Positions 43,493 through 52,422 of a stretch of DNA of 64,000 nt are shown piece after piece. The first letter of the stretch is position 1. Every line of letters starts with the position of its first letter. The notes beneath the pieces were generated by a model. That model did not search any database. It had not been told where the DNA came from and saw nothing but the letters and a program-made list of their open reading frames with translations. The stretch lies in contig NZ_OZ007001.1 in NCBI RefSeq assembly GCF_963931295.1, positions 558,001 to 622,000 on the forward strand. Reading direction: 5' to 3'. This DNA is from an uncultured Mailhella sp. Its GTDB lineage: Bacteria > Desulfobacterota > Desulfovibrionia > Desulfovibrionales > Desulfovibrionaceae. The position numbers were made by a program, and so were the translations under genes.

Positions 43493-43925
43493 AACACGAC
43501 TCCTGGAATAGGGTTCCGTACAGTGGGAGTATAGAAGCTTTTCGTTGTTTTCGCAAGGAATGGGACGGAGGAAAAGAAAAAAATCGCGGTGTTGCATTAG
43601 TTGCGCGCCGTTATGCAGAAGCGGGAAAAGAGGGGGCGCACGGCGACGGGATGACGCGGGGAAGGTGGAACGTCGCAGCGAAATGAAGGCGCGGCAGAGG
43701 CAAAGAATCTGGGGCGGCGGGGAACAGGATTCCGCGCCCTTCCCGGCGATGACGGCGGCGCTGACGGCAACGCTGATTTCGGCGCATCGTTCTGCGCTGA
43801 CTGCGGGGCAGTTTTCGGCCCGGCGGGGTCGGCGCGACTTCGGCAGGCGGGCTCGCCTCCGGGTTCAGGAGCATGCTTTCCGGTCGGCGGGCGCCCCCCC
43901 GGTCGGCGAGAGCCTCGGCCTCGCC
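43493..43925. other. Intergenic DNA, no gene seen
   Basis: 430 bases of GC-rich sequence between the 3' end of the interrupted transporter and the beta-CASP gene. It should contain the beta-CASP promoter; TTGTTTTCGCAA-like A/T-rich DNA near 43535-43560 is the best place. No coding frame convinces. Confidence 0.4.
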
Positions 43926-45392
43926 TCAGAAGAAGACGGCGGAGAGCGTCAGCACCGAGGCGCACATGATGAGCCAGGAAAGCGCCATGATTGCGGGAGC
44001 CGTTTTCAGGATGTCCCGGCTGGTAGTCCATTCATTGCCGTGCAGCAGCGCGGCGCTGGAGCTGGCGGCCGGGGTGAGGAAGGCCAGATGCACGCTCATG
44101 ACCACCATGACCACCGCGGGAACAGGATTGGTGCCGTTGTTGGAGCAGTAGCTGAAAATGACGGGCATGAGCATGGCGCCCACGGCGCCGTTGTTGATGA
44201 ACTGGCAGAGGCAGAGGGCGAGCGCGCCCATGCAGATCACGAAAAACATGGGGGAGCCGGAGCCGAAGACGGGCTGGAGCAGGCTCATGAAAAAGGGCGT
44301 GATGCCGCTTTCTGGCGCGGCCATGGCGGCGGAAAGAGGCTGCACCAGCGCAAGAATGAAAATGATGCCCCAGGCCACGCCTCCGGCCATGGCGCGGAAG
44401 GGAAGAAAGGGCCTGCCGTTTATTCTCATGGCGACCATGACCGCAATGACGAGCATGCAGATTCCCGTATTGCCGATGCCTTTGAGCAGTCTGACGAGAA
44501 GCATGTCTTCCGGGAGAAACGCCGGAATGAGCAGCAGCACGACCAGGGCGCACAGAAAGCCGAGAACGGTTTTCTGGCTGCCGGAAAACGTGATTTCGTC
44601 GCCGTTGCCGAGGGCTGCGGCGTCGAAATTTTTCAGACCGGAAACATCCGGCCGCAGAACGCAGCGGCCGAAGAGCAGAAACAGCAGGGAACACAGCAGG
44701 CAGATGACGAGCGACGTCGCCATGTATCCGGCGTAGGCGATGTGGGTTCCGGAAATGCTTTCGTAGGTGCCCATGACCGTGAGGGCCAGCTACTTGAAGG
44801 GAATGAGCGACATGCCGACCAGCGCGGCGTACACCACGCCGAAGACCATCATTTTGGGGTAGGCGTCGCCTTTGCGATAGCCGCACACGTCGCAGATGCC
44901 GTACAGGATGCTCCAGCCGATGAGAATGGCGGGCGAGGCGCTGGTGAGTCCGCCGAGCAGCATGACGGACAGAAAAAACAGATAGGTGAACAGCCAGGGT
45001 CTTCCGGCCGCGAATTTCCGGGTAATCACCCACAGGGAGATCTGTTTGGAGAGTCCGTAGTGATTGATGGCGGCGCAGAACACGAAGATGAAAAACATCA
45101 TGACCACGGTGGGACTGCCGAAGCTCTGGGCGAGCACCTGCTGCGGGGGAAGACCGCCGATGAGCGCGAGCGCCAGCATGCCGGCGATGCTGGGCCAGAT
45201 GATTTCGATGAATATCCAGCCGTACAGCACGCCGAGGAAAATGCTGATGAGCGCCATGCCCTGCGCCATGAGCGGAGGATACGGGGGCAGCAGCCTCACG
45301 CCGAACATGACGGCAAGGCAGACGAGGGAATGGAACAGATAGGAAAAATTCGCTTTTCCGAATCCCGCAGACGTGGAATGAGGTTGGGACAT
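43926..45392 (-). pseudogene. DASS/SLC13-type anion transporter interrupted by one in-frame TAG
   Basis: One continuous frame of about 488 codons on the minus strand, broken only by a TAG at 44790-44792. Both halves are hydrophobic and clearly one transporter: the N-terminal part has FGSPTVVMMFF and LTSASPA, the C-terminal part FSYCSNNGTNPVPA and FLTPAASSSAALL, the paired SNT-like hairpins of the SLC13 family (sodium-coupled sulfate or dicarboxylate uptake). Context around the stop is MSLIPFK-TAG-LALTVMGTYE, where CAG (Gln) would restore it by one transition. The start at 45392 has GGGAG upstream. It may be a recent pseudogene, a sequencing error, or a read-through/pyrrolysine case. No second lesion was seen. 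Confidence 0.8.
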
Positions 45393-45781
45393 GGAAGCTC
45401 CCGAACGTAACAAGACTTGAAGGCGAAAGGCGAGCGCGCCGTTGCGGGCGAGGCTGCGGCGCTTTTCGGCGTGCGCAGCCTGTTGCGGCGCGTTCAGGCG
45501 GGGGGGCGGGCCTTTTGGTTCCGCTCTTCCATCCTTCATGGATACGACGAACGCCCGGCCTTTTCAAGACGACCTGCCGCAAAAGAGCCGTCCGCAGGCG
45601 CGGCCGCACGAAAGGGGCGCGGGAGACGCTTTTTTCTTCTGCGCTTCCCCGCCCCTCTTGCCTCCCGCCTCCCCGCAGGATATGAAAAAAACGTCGGCGC
45701 AGGCGGACGAAGCCACGTCTTGCACCCCGCCTTTCCGCAGGCTATGATGAAGATTCCAAAGGCTTTTTACAGGAGCAGATC
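45393..45781. other. Divergent intergenic region
   Basis: About 390 bases between the transporter pseudogene and the LOG-family gene. Promoters of both must lie here, but no strong hexamers were recognised. A GGCGGGGGGGCGGG run at about 45505 is notable. Confidence 0.4.
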
Positions 45782-46441
45782 ATGAGCGCATCGTCGCAGC
45801 AATATATTATTGATACGCTGTCCGCGCAGGAATCCTGGCGGCTTTTCCGCATTCTCGCCGAAATCGTGGACGGTTTTGAAGACCTGAGCGGGCTGCCGCC
45901 CTGCGTGTCCATTTTCGGCTCGGCGCGCCCCGGCGAAGATTCCCCCGTGTACGAGGAAACCCGTCGCGTGGCAAAGACGCTCGGCGAAGCGGGCTACGGC
46001 ATCATCACGGGCGGCGGCCCCGGACTCATGGCCGCAGGCAACCGCGGAGCCTTCGAAGCCGGCGCGCCTTCCGTGGGACTGCACATCCACCTGCCCATGG
46101 AACAGGAGCCCAACAAGTACCTGACCGTGCGCAGCGATTATCGGTATTTTTTCATCCGCAAGCTGATGTTCGTGAAGTACTCCATTGCCTACGTGGTCAT
46201 GCCCGGCGGCATGGGCACCATCGACGAGCTTTCCGAAGCCTTTGTGCTGGCGCAGACGCACCGCATCAAGCCGTTCCCCATCATTCTGTACAGCCATGCC
46301 TTCTGGGACGGCCTGCTGGAATGGATTCGCGGCCGCATGATTAAAGACGGCTACCTGCGCGAGGAGGAACTCGATCTCGTCACCGTGTGCGACACGCCTG
46401 AAGAAGTGCTTGCCACCATCCGCCGCCGCGTGGTGCTCTAG
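45782..46441 (+). CDS. LOG-family (TIGR00730) protein
   Basis: 219 residues, Rossmann fold. ITGGGPGLMAAGNRGA and PGGMGTIDELSE are the nucleotide-binding and catalytic motifs of the LOG/lysine-decarboxylase-like family; many members hydrolyse nucleoside 5'-monophosphates to free base and ribose 5-phosphate (cytokinin-activating LOG in plants). AGGAG lies 8 bases before the ATG. tadA follows 3 bases after the stop, so the pair is cotranscribed. Confidence 0.9.
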   Translation: MSASSQQYIIDTLSAQESWRLFRILAEIVDGFEDLSGLPPCVSIFGSARPGEDSPVYEETRRVAKTLGEAGYGIITGGGPGLMAAGNRGAFEAGAPSVGLHIHLPMEQEPNKYLTVRSDYRYFFIRKLMFVKYSIAYVVMPGGMGTIDELSEAFVLAQTHRIKPFPIILYSHAFWDGLLEWIRGRMIKDGYLREEELDLVTVCDTPEEVLATIRRRVVL

Positions 46442-46444
46442 CGC

Positions 46445-46978
46445 ATGGATCTTTGCAACATCTGCCCGGAAGAGGACCGCTGGCGGGCCTTCGCCTCGTG
46501 GGGCCCGGAACCTTCGCCGCCGGCAGGCACAAGCTGGCGCGCGCTCATGCTGCGGGCGCTGCGTCTCGCGGGCCGGGCGGCCAGACTCGGCGAGGTTCCC
46601 GTGGGGGCCCTCGTCGTGGATGCCGAAGGCAATGTGCTCTCCTGCGCGCACAACGAAACCGAATCCCTGCGCGATCCCACGGCGCACGCCGAAGTGCTCG
46701 CCCTGCGCCGGGCCGCCGCAGCCGCAGGCAATCACCGCCTCGGCGGAAGCGTTCTCGTCGTCACGCTGGAACCCTGCCTCATGTGTACGGGGGCCCTGCG
46801 CGAGGCGCGCGTGTCCGGCGTGGTGTTCGGCGCGTCCGACGCCCGGGCCGGGGCCGTGTGCTCCTGCCTCGAAGGCCTCGACTACGCCCGTACCGGCTCC
46901 GCGCCCTGGAGCTACGGCGGCGTCGAAGCCGAAGCCTGTGCAAGACTGCTCAGGGCCTTCTTCCGCGCAAGACGCTGA
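46445..46978 (+). CDS. tadA: tRNA-specific adenosine deaminase TadA
   Basis: 177 residues, converts A34 to inosine in tRNA-Arg(ACG). HAE (81-83) and PCLMC (110-114) coordinate the catalytic zinc, with Glu83 as proton shuttle. The enzyme core begins about residue 35 (MLRALRLAGRAARLGEVPVGA), so either there is a 34-residue N-terminal extension with CNIC, or translation starts at Met35. Neither start has a clear ribosome site. Immediate downstream position to the LOG gene suggests coupling. Confidence 0.9.
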   Translation: MDLCNICPEEDRWRAFASWGPEPSPPAGTSWRALMLRALRLAGRAARLGEVPVGALVVDAEGNVLSCAHNETESLRDPTAHAEVLALRRAAAAAGNHRLGGSVLVVTLEPCLMCTGALREARVSGVVFGASDARAGAVCSCLEGLDYARTGSAPWSYGGVEAEACARLLRAFFRARR

Positions 46979-47146
46979 CAATAGAAGCGTCGGCCCAAAG
47001 CGGCGTCATATTTCGGCGGTTGCGCCGCGTTTCCCGGCGCTGCGCACCGCTTTTGACAGGCTGCCGCCCCGTGCGGCAAAATTCATGAGCGCGCCCTGCC
47101 CCCCACGGCGCGCCGCAAGGGAAAACAAGCATCGGAGAGACATCCC

Positions 47147-47443
47147 ATGAACAATACGGTTGACGAACTGACGGTGGATTACGAAGAAGACGGCATTCTC
47201 AAGATCAAGGAAATCGACAAGGAAATCCTTTCCAAGGGAGCCTGGGCCACGGTGCTGTTCCGCTACCGCGAGTGGCAGGAAAACGACACCTACGGCCCCG
47301 ATCGCTACGTCATACGCCGTTATAGGAAGTCCGGCGGCGAATACCGCCAGCAGTCGAAGTTTACCATTTCCAGCAACGATCAGGCCCGCCGCATCGTGGA
47401 CGCCCTGAGCCGCTGGATGTCCGACGAAAACGGGGAGAAATAA
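47147..47443 (+). CDS. Conserved-looking hypothetical protein
   Basis: 98 residues, charged and soluble, not recognised. GGAGAG lies 8 bases before the ATG. The sequence looks like a folded domain (AWATVLFRYREWQENDTYGPDRYVIRRY..., alternating strands and a C-terminal helix DQARRIVDALSRWM), not like a spurious frame. It stands alone between tadA and a methyltransferase, with 168 bases before it. It may be a small beta-rich regulatory or nucleic-acid-associated protein; this is a guess from its Arg/Tyr content. Confidence 0.68.
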   Translation: MNNTVDELTVDYEEDGILKIKEIDKEILSKGAWATVLFRYREWQENDTYGPDRYVIRRYRKSGGEYRQQSKFTISSNDQARRIVDALSRWMSDENGEK

Positions 47444-47494
47444 GCCTCCCCTCTGGCGGCCCGATCCCATTCCGGGCCGCCGCAAGGAGTTTTC

Positions 47495-48298
47495 ATGGCC
47501 GAATGTCGACGCCGTTTCCTTTCCGAAGCCCGTCAAAAGGTGCTTCACCAGCTCATTTCCGGATGGAAGCGCCGCGGCTCCTCCCTGCTTCAGGTGGGGC
47601 TCAACGCCGGCTTTTCCCCGGAATTCTTCTGGGAGGCGGGATTCGACGTGACCGCCCTCGACCGTTCCCCCGCCTGCCTTTCCGCCGCCAGGGCGCAAAC
47701 CGGCGACCGCGTGGAATACGTGTGCGGCAGCGCTGAACGCCTGCCCTTCGACGACGGCTTCTTCGACTACGCCGTGCTCGTTCACCACGGCCTCTCCCCC
47801 ACCCCCTCAGGAGAAGCCGTGCTCCGCGAAGCCCTGCGCGTCGCCGCCCGCGGCATCATCATCATGGAGTGGAACCGCTTCTCCCTCGCCGGCGTTCCGA
47901 AAAGCGCCCTCGAACACTGGGAATCCCCCGCTGCCACGGACGACGACGCCTGCGCCGTCTGCGGCGCCCCCCCCAGAGGCTCCAAACCCTGGGACCTCTA
48001 CGCCATGGTCCGCCGCGCCTGCCCCGGCCGCTGCGTCAGCCTCGTCTCCGCCCTCCCCCTCTGGGAAGCCTCCTGGCCCGACGGCTCCTCCGGCCTGCTC
48101 GCCTCGCTCCGACACGCCGCATCACCCCTCAACCTCGCTCCCCTCCCCCACCCCTTCGGAGCCCTCCTCGGCATGAAGGTCGACTGGGCCCCCGTCCCCC
48201 TCACTCCCATCGGCATGCTCAAATCCGCCGCCGCCTCCCTCTGCGCTCCCCCCAAACCCTCCCGTGAACAGGTCATGGGCCGCAACCCCCTGCCGTGA
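47495..48298 (+). CDS. Class I SAM-dependent methyltransferase
   Basis: 267 residues. LLQVGLNAGFSPEFFWEAGFDVTALDRS is the glycine motif and acidic ribose-binding strand of class I methyltransferases (a variant: VGLNAGFSP for VGCGTG). AERLPFDDGFFDYAVLVHHGLS is the motif IV-V region of UbiE/BioC-like enzymes. Two Cys (CAVCGAPP) near the middle could bind zinc. The substrate is unknown. AAGGAG lies 7 bases before the ATG. A family 1 repeat starts right after the stop. Confidence 0.85.
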   Translation: MAECRRRFLSEARQKVLHQLISGWKRRGSSLLQVGLNAGFSPEFFWEAGFDVTALDRSPACLSAARAQTGDRVEYVCGSAERLPFDDGFFDYAVLVHHGLSPTPSGEAVLREALRVAARGIIIMEWNRFSLAGVPKSALEHWESPAATDDDACAVCGAPPRGSKPWDLYAMVRRACPGRCVSLVSALPLWEASWPDGSSGLLASLRHAASPLNLAPLPHPFGALLGMKVDWAPVPLTPIGMLKSAAASLCAPPKPSREQVMGRNPLP

Positions 48299-48760
48299 AA
48301 GGCAGGAAAGACAGAAAAGGCAGGAAAGGCATGCGGGGGAAATAATTCCCCCCGCACCCCCCTGTTTCTGCCTCGCAGCTAACGCTGCTTCGGCAGGACA
48401 GGGTGAACGGGAAGATTATGCGAGGAGCTGTGGGCGAAGGGGGGATTGCAAGAAGGGCCGCTTTTCAACGCTCTGGGGAACGCGACCTGTCTTCAGACGG
48501 TCGCGCCGACGACGGCAAACAGCCGGAATTCACTTCCGGCGTTAAATGCAGCCGCAGTCGTGCAAGTGAGGCAGCTCGTACAGCGTGTCTTGCGCAAACG
48601 GGCGATGGCGTTACTCATGCTCCCGGCAAGATGTCGTCAGGCGCCCAACCAACAGGCACAAGCAGGCGGGATTCACTCCCACCGTTAAACGTAATGCCCG
48701 TCGTACAAGTCGTGCAGGCCGTACAGCATGTCTTGCGTAAACGGGATGCAGCGAACGCCG
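48299..48760 (+). repeat. Family 1 palindrome plus inverted relative of the 285-bp repeat
   Basis: 48299-48420 has AGGCAGGAAAG units, GCGGGGGAA...TTCCCCCCGC (48333-48355), CACCCCCCTGTTTCTGCC and a small hairpin. 48420-48610 is a diverged copy, in the opposite direction, of the 22811-23095 repeat, keeping CCGGAATTCACTTCCGG and GTCTTGCGCAAACGGGC. 48640-48760 repeats the last part again, with GGGATTCACTCCC in place of the CCGGAA hairpin. No coding frame is convincing. Confidence 0.65.
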
Positions 48761-48779
48761 GGCGCTCGAATGAATGAAA

Positions 48780-48892
48780 ACGCGTCTTCGCGCCTCGACC
48801 CAAAAATGACGCAGCGCCACGCTCTCCCTTCCCATCTTCCTCCCTTTTTTGCCTTCCCCCTTTCCTCTTTTTTTCCTCTCCCTCCTGCGCTC
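48780..48892. other. Pyrimidine-rich block
   Basis: The plus strand from about 48820 to 48895 is almost only C and T. It precedes the family 2 hairpin. Confidence 0.5.
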
Positions 48893-48984
48893 TCCCCTTA
48901 AAAATTAAAAAGTTTTGAAAGGAGAGATGGGGGCGCGGGGGAAGAGAGGGAAAATTTTGAAAAATTTTCCCTCTCTTCCCCCGC
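48893..48984 (-). repeat. Long hairpin repeat (family 2), reverse copy
   Basis: Arms GCGGGGGAAGAGAGGGAAAATTTT (48934-48957) and its complement (to 48984). The conserved flank reads in reverse (CCCCTTAAAAATTAAAAAGTTTTGAAA then ATGGGGGCGCG). It lies upstream of the GNAT operon promoter and points away from it. Confidence 0.75.
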
Positions 48985-49012
48985 ATTTTCTCCCCTCATC
49001 CTGCGCAGTTGC

Positions 49013-49040
49013 TTGACATGAACATGGGGGGACGTACATG
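49013..49040 (+). promoter_or_regulatory. Possible sigma-70 promoter of the GNAT-HAD-nudC operon
   Basis: TTGACA (49013-49018), spacer 16, TACATG (49035-49040), 27 bases before the GNAT ATG. The -10 is a poor match. Confidence 0.4.
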
Positions 49041-49067
49041 ATAGGCGGACAGGCAAGGAGGCTTGTC

Positions 49068-49646
49068 ATGACGACGGTACTTTACCGCAAGGGCGATCTG
49101 GAATTTTGTTTCAGCGACAAGTTTGAAGGAAAGTTTCTGGTATCGCTGCTGGAGAACATGAAGGAAAAGCTTCTCAATGAGGAGTGGGACGACTACGACG
49201 AGTTTCATCACTGTTGCAAGATCATCCACGATTTCAGCGAGACGCCCGGGCTGGTGATGGATTTTCACACGTTGCGGCGCGGCGACGAGCAGCTCGGCAT
49301 GGTGATGTTGACGCACGGCGCGATAGATCCGGACATTTATGCATGTTCGGGGTTGTCCATTTCCGATCCTCCGGCTCAGGTGGCGCTGCTGAGCTACTTT
49401 CACATTGCTCCGGCGGGGCGCGGGAACGGAACGTTCTGGCTGCGTGATCTCATCATGCCGTTCTATGCCGATCAGGGCTACACGGCGGTGTATTTGAAGA
49501 CCAGTCATCCGAAGGCGTTTCCGCTGTACGACAGGCTCGGCGCGGTCATCGGCAACTACACGTTTCCCAGCGACAACGGCGAGCACATGCGTGTAGGCCG
49601 TATTTATCGACTTCCGCTTGTGGAGCGTCCGCTGCCCGAGGCCTGA
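49068..49646 (+). CDS. GNAT-family acetyltransferase-like protein
   Basis: 192 residues. AAGGAGG lies 6 bases before the ATG at 49068, which decides against a start 30 bases upstream. The central strand-turn-helix FHIAPAGRGNGTFWL resembles the acetyl-CoA site of N-acetyltransferases (R/Q-x-x-G-x-G/A), and KAFPLYDRLGA is the late beta-alpha motif. The substrate is unknown. The stop shares a base with the next ATG (TGATG), so it belongs with the HAD phosphatase and nudC. Confidence 0.75.
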   Translation: MTTVLYRKGDLEFCFSDKFEGKFLVSLLENMKEKLLNEEWDDYDEFHHCCKIIHDFSETPGLVMDFHTLRRGDEQLGMVMLTHGAIDPDIYACSGLSISDPPAQVALLSYFHIAPAGRGNGTFWLRDLIMPFYADQGYTAVYLKTSHPKAFPLYDRLGAVIGNYTFPSDNGEHMRVGRIYRLPLVERPLPEA

Positions 49647-50305
49647 TGATGCCCAGCATAGTTTTCGACATGGACGGGGTTCTTGTGGACTCCGAGCGTC
49701 TGGTTTTGCGCTCTTGGGAATGCGTGGGGCGCGATCTGGGGCTTGAAGGTCTGCACGACTTGTTTTTCCGCTGCATCGGAACCACGCACGCCAGCACGCA
49801 GAAGCTGTTTGCGGCGGTGTACGGCGACGCGCTTGACTATCAGGCGTTTCGCGCGCGCACGCGGGTGTACTACATGGAGTTCACGAAAAACGGCGTGCCG
49901 CTCAAGCCCGGGGTGATGGAGCTGCTTTCGTGGCTCAAGGAACGGGGCTGGCGCACGGGGCTTGCGAGTTCCTCCCGGGAAGCCAACGTACGGCACAACA
50001 TGGAAGTCACGGGCATGGGGCCGTATTTCGACACGCTGGTGTGCGGCGACATGCTCACGGCGAGCAAGCCTGCGCCGGACATTTATCTGAGGGCGTGCGC
50101 GGAGCTCGGCGTGGAGCCTTCGCAGTCCTACGCGGTGGAAGATTCTCGCAACGGCATTCTGTCCGCCAGTTCGGCGGGCATGAAGGCGCTTCTTGTGCCG
50201 GACATGGTTCCGCCGGACGATCTCATGAAAAGTCGCGCTTCGGGCGTGTTTCCCGATCTTTTCGCCGTCCGGGACTACCTGTCTCAGGAGACGGGCGAGG
50301 CATGA
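49646..50305 (+). CDS. HAD-superfamily phosphatase (phosphoglucomutase/Gph-like)
   Basis: 219 residues. DMDGVLVDSE has the nucleophile Asp8 and the acid/base Asp10; LASSSREANVRHN is motif II (Ser); SKPAPDIYL has the Lys of motif III; EDSRNGILSASSAGM is motif IV. Subfamily I cap after motif I, as in beta-phosphoglucomutase and phosphoglycolate phosphatase. The exact substrate is not clear. It overlaps both neighbours by 1 and 4 bases. Confidence 0.9.
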   Translation: MMPSIVFDMDGVLVDSERLVLRSWECVGRDLGLEGLHDLFFRCIGTTHASTQKLFAAVYGDALDYQAFRARTRVYYMEFTKNGVPLKPGVMELLSWLKERGWRTGLASSSREANVRHNMEVTGMGPYFDTLVCGDMLTASKPAPDIYLRACAELGVEPSQSYAVEDSRNGILSASSAGMKALLVPDMVPPDDLMKSRASGVFPDLFAVRDYLSQETGEA

Positions 50306-51195
50306 TTCAGGATATTGCGCCCTGGCGCTTCGGCAACGAATTTCTTTCGGCAGCGCCTTCCGACGACGACAACGTGCTTGACGTGACGGCGGAAGGCCTT
50401 TTGCTGCGCAAGAACGGGCTGCGCGTACCCACGGTGCGCGAATGGCGGGCCATGAACGAGGGCGCAGGCCTTGTGTACGCCTTCCGTCTGACGCGCCGCG
50501 AAGAATCGGAACGGAGCGATGCGCCCATGACGGAGCGCGCCTGCGCCGAGGGCCGGGAAGCACGCTTTTTTCTTGCGCTGCGGCAAGGGGACGACGCGCC
50601 CGCCGAGCCTTCTCTCTGGCAGCGCACGCCGCCTTCCGAACTGCGGTCACAGGCCGCGCCTCTGCCTCTTGCGGCGGCCACGGCGCAGCACCTTGCGCAC
50701 TGGTACGCCACGCATCGCTTCTGCGGGCGCTGCGGCGGGCCCGTGCGTCTTTCGTCCAAGGAACGGGCGCTGGAGTGCCCCGCCTGCGGCGAAGTGATCT
50801 ATCCGGTGATTGCTCCCTGCATTCTGGCGGCGGTCACGAACGGCGACAAGCTGCTTCTTACCCGCTACGCGCGGCCCGGAGCCACGCGCCTGGTGCTCGT
50901 GGCGGGATTCGTGGAAATAGGCGAAACCGCCGAGCAGGCCGCCGCGCGCGAAGTGATGGAGGAAACGGGACTTCGCATCAGAAATCTGCGCTACGCGGGC
51001 AGTCAGCCGTGGGGATTCTCCGGCACGATGGCCGTGGGATTCTTTGCGGAGCTCGACGGCCCGGAAGATATCCGCCTCGATGCCTCGGAACTGGCCGAGG
51101 CCCGCTGGGTGAAACGGGCCGACATTCCGTCCTGCCCCGACGACTCTTCGCTTACCATGAACATGATCTCGCGCTTTGCCAGAGGCAAAGTGTGA
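50302..51195 (+). CDS. nudC: NAD(+)/NADH pyrophosphatase NudC
   Basis: 297 residues. A zinc ribbon (Cys141, 144, 159, 162) joins the N-terminal domain to a Nudix domain whose box GFVEIGETAEQAAAREVMEETGL (202-224) is complete. After it comes SQPWGFSG, the NudC-specific SQPWPFPxS motif with two changes. The family cleaves NAD(H) and removes NAD caps from RNA. The start at 50302 overlaps the HAD stop (ATGA); GGGCGAGG precedes it. It ends the operon; nothing clear as terminator follows, only C10/A8 runs at about 51225. Confidence 0.92.
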   Translation: MIQDIAPWRFGNEFLSAAPSDDDNVLDVTAEGLLLRKNGLRVPTVREWRAMNEGAGLVYAFRLTRREESERSDAPMTERACAEGREARFFLALRQGDDAPAEPSLWQRTPPSELRSQAAPLPLAAATAQHLAHWYATHRFCGRCGGPVRLSSKERALECPACGEVIYPVIAPCILAAVTNGDKLLLTRYARPGATRLVLVAGFVEIGETAEQAAAREVMEETGLRIRNLRYAGSQPWGFSGTMAVGFFAELDGPEDIRLDASELAEARWVKRADIPSCPDDSSLTMNMISRFARGKV

Positions 51196-51603
51196 GCCTA
51201 CGCGCGGTGCCCCCTCCCCCCCCCCAAAAAAAAGCGAAGCCTGAGAGACTTTCGCCGCGGCGGCTCCTGCGCGGAATCCGAAGCAACGGAACATCGGCGG
51301 CCCGGACGCAGCGCCTGAGCGGCTCAAGACCGAGGCGGCCTTTCAGCTGCGAGCTCATCGCAAAAAACGAGACGTCCCAAGTGAACTTCCGGGCGACTTC
51401 GGCGCGGAGCCTGAGCGATGCGGGCCGTGTGAAGCCTCCTTCGACGCGCCGGGAGCTCCCCAAAACGGCGCCCCGGTCGCATGATGTGAGGCTTTCCATC
51501 CGAAATTCCCTGTTGACGCCGCGAGGACCGGGGCCGATTCTCCTGAATTTCAGGAGAAATTCGCGAAAATCGAAAAAAATTGCGAAAATGGCCCATTTTC
51601 CCC
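51196..51603. other. Intergenic DNA before the tRNA
   Basis: 400 bases with homopolymer runs of C and A at 51218-51237, no coding frame with a start signal, and an A-rich stretch (AAAATCGAAAAAAATTGCG) at about 51565-51585. Confidence 0.45.
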
Positions 51604-51630
51604 TTGCCAAACGCCGAGCCTTCCTATACA
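51604..51630 (+). promoter_or_regulatory. Probable tRNA-Phe promoter
   Basis: TTGCCA (51604-51609) and TATACA (51625-51630), spacer 15, 14 bases before the tRNA. Spacer is short but the -10 is good. Confidence 0.45.
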
Positions 51631-51644
51631 AAATCTTTCGTCGC

Positions 51645-51720
51645 GCCGAGGTAGCTCAGTTGGTAGAGCAGGGGACTGAAAATCCCCGTGTGGGCAGTTC
51701 GATTCTGTCCCTCGGCACCA
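51645..51720 (+). tRNA. tRNA-Phe (GAA)
   Basis: 76 bases with encoded CCA. The acceptor stem GCCGAGG pairs with CCTCGGC; D-arm TAGCTCAGTTGGTAGAGCA; anticodon arm GGGGA-CTGAAAA-TCCCC with anticodon GAA; T-arm ends TTCGATT. All arms fold and the anticodon is clear. It stands alone, followed by a terminator. Confidence 0.97.
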
Positions 51721-51727
51721 TATTTCG

Positions 51728-51756
51728 AGCCCGGAACGTTGTTCCGGGCTTTTTCT
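51728..51756 (+). terminator. Intrinsic terminator of tRNA-Phe
   Basis: AGCCCGGAAC (51728-51737) pairs with GTTCCGGGCT (51741-51750), then TTTTC and more T. Confidence 0.9.
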
Positions 51757-52422
51757 TTTTCCGCAGGGAGCGCACGGAAACGATGTTCCGAAGCTCGCCC
51801 CAGGGCGGCACTGCCGGAACGACTTTGCCTGTCCGCAGAAGGTCAAATTTTCCCCCGAACGTCTCTGCCCCCTGCGCCCGAGCTCAAGAACTCTTCGGAG
51901 ACGCACACACGTCTGCATCTTCGTCCGGCAGCGCGCAAAAAAGCGGCGTCGCCGCCCGCCCGAATCTTCCGTCTGAGCGCCCGCCTGCCCCGGACTGCCC
52001 TCCACGCGAGCCATGGCGTCATGGCTGCGCCGCCTCACGCGCGCCCGCTCCTGCCGCAATCCCGCCCCGATGGCAGCCTCTCCCGCCGTCTTCCTGCGCT
52101 CCCCTGCGTTCAGGCCGGGCGTCCCCCCCGCTGCGGCTCTCGGCGAATCCCGGCGGCCCTCAGCCCTGCGCCCTGCCCCTCGGCCCTCCTTCCACACGCT
52201 TGTTGCCCGCGCTTCCCGCCTCGCTCTTTTTCCCCGCTTCTTCCCCTTTGTGCGATTCCCTCCGCCCTCGTCACGCCCTTCCCTCTTCGCTGCACGCCTC
52301 CTCCACGCGCCGCGCCCCGCTTCCGGCGCGCTCCGCCGACCAGACGCCGAGAGGCTGCGACGGCCAAAGCCGCCGCAGCCTCTCTCAGGCAAAAAGGAAG
52401 AAAAGAATGATGCGGGAAGCGC
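51757..52422. other. Pyrimidine-rich intergenic DNA with hairpin at the end of the srf cluster
   Basis: C/T-rich plus strand, strongest from 51990 to 52320, with low-complexity frames. A long hairpin GAGAGGCTGCG (52349-52359) / CGCAGCCTCTC (52374-52384) with an inner CGGC-CAAA-GCCG stem lies about 40 bases past the last cluster gene and may end the transcript, though no T run follows. Confidence 0.5.

Noticed and set aside
43926..45392. Two separate small transporter genes
   Set aside because: Both parts are in the same frame and complement each other as one SLC13 protein; the second part lacks its own ribosome site.
48403..48777. Small frames after the methyltransferase gene
   Set aside because: They fall in diverged repeat copies shared with 22811-23391 on the other strand.
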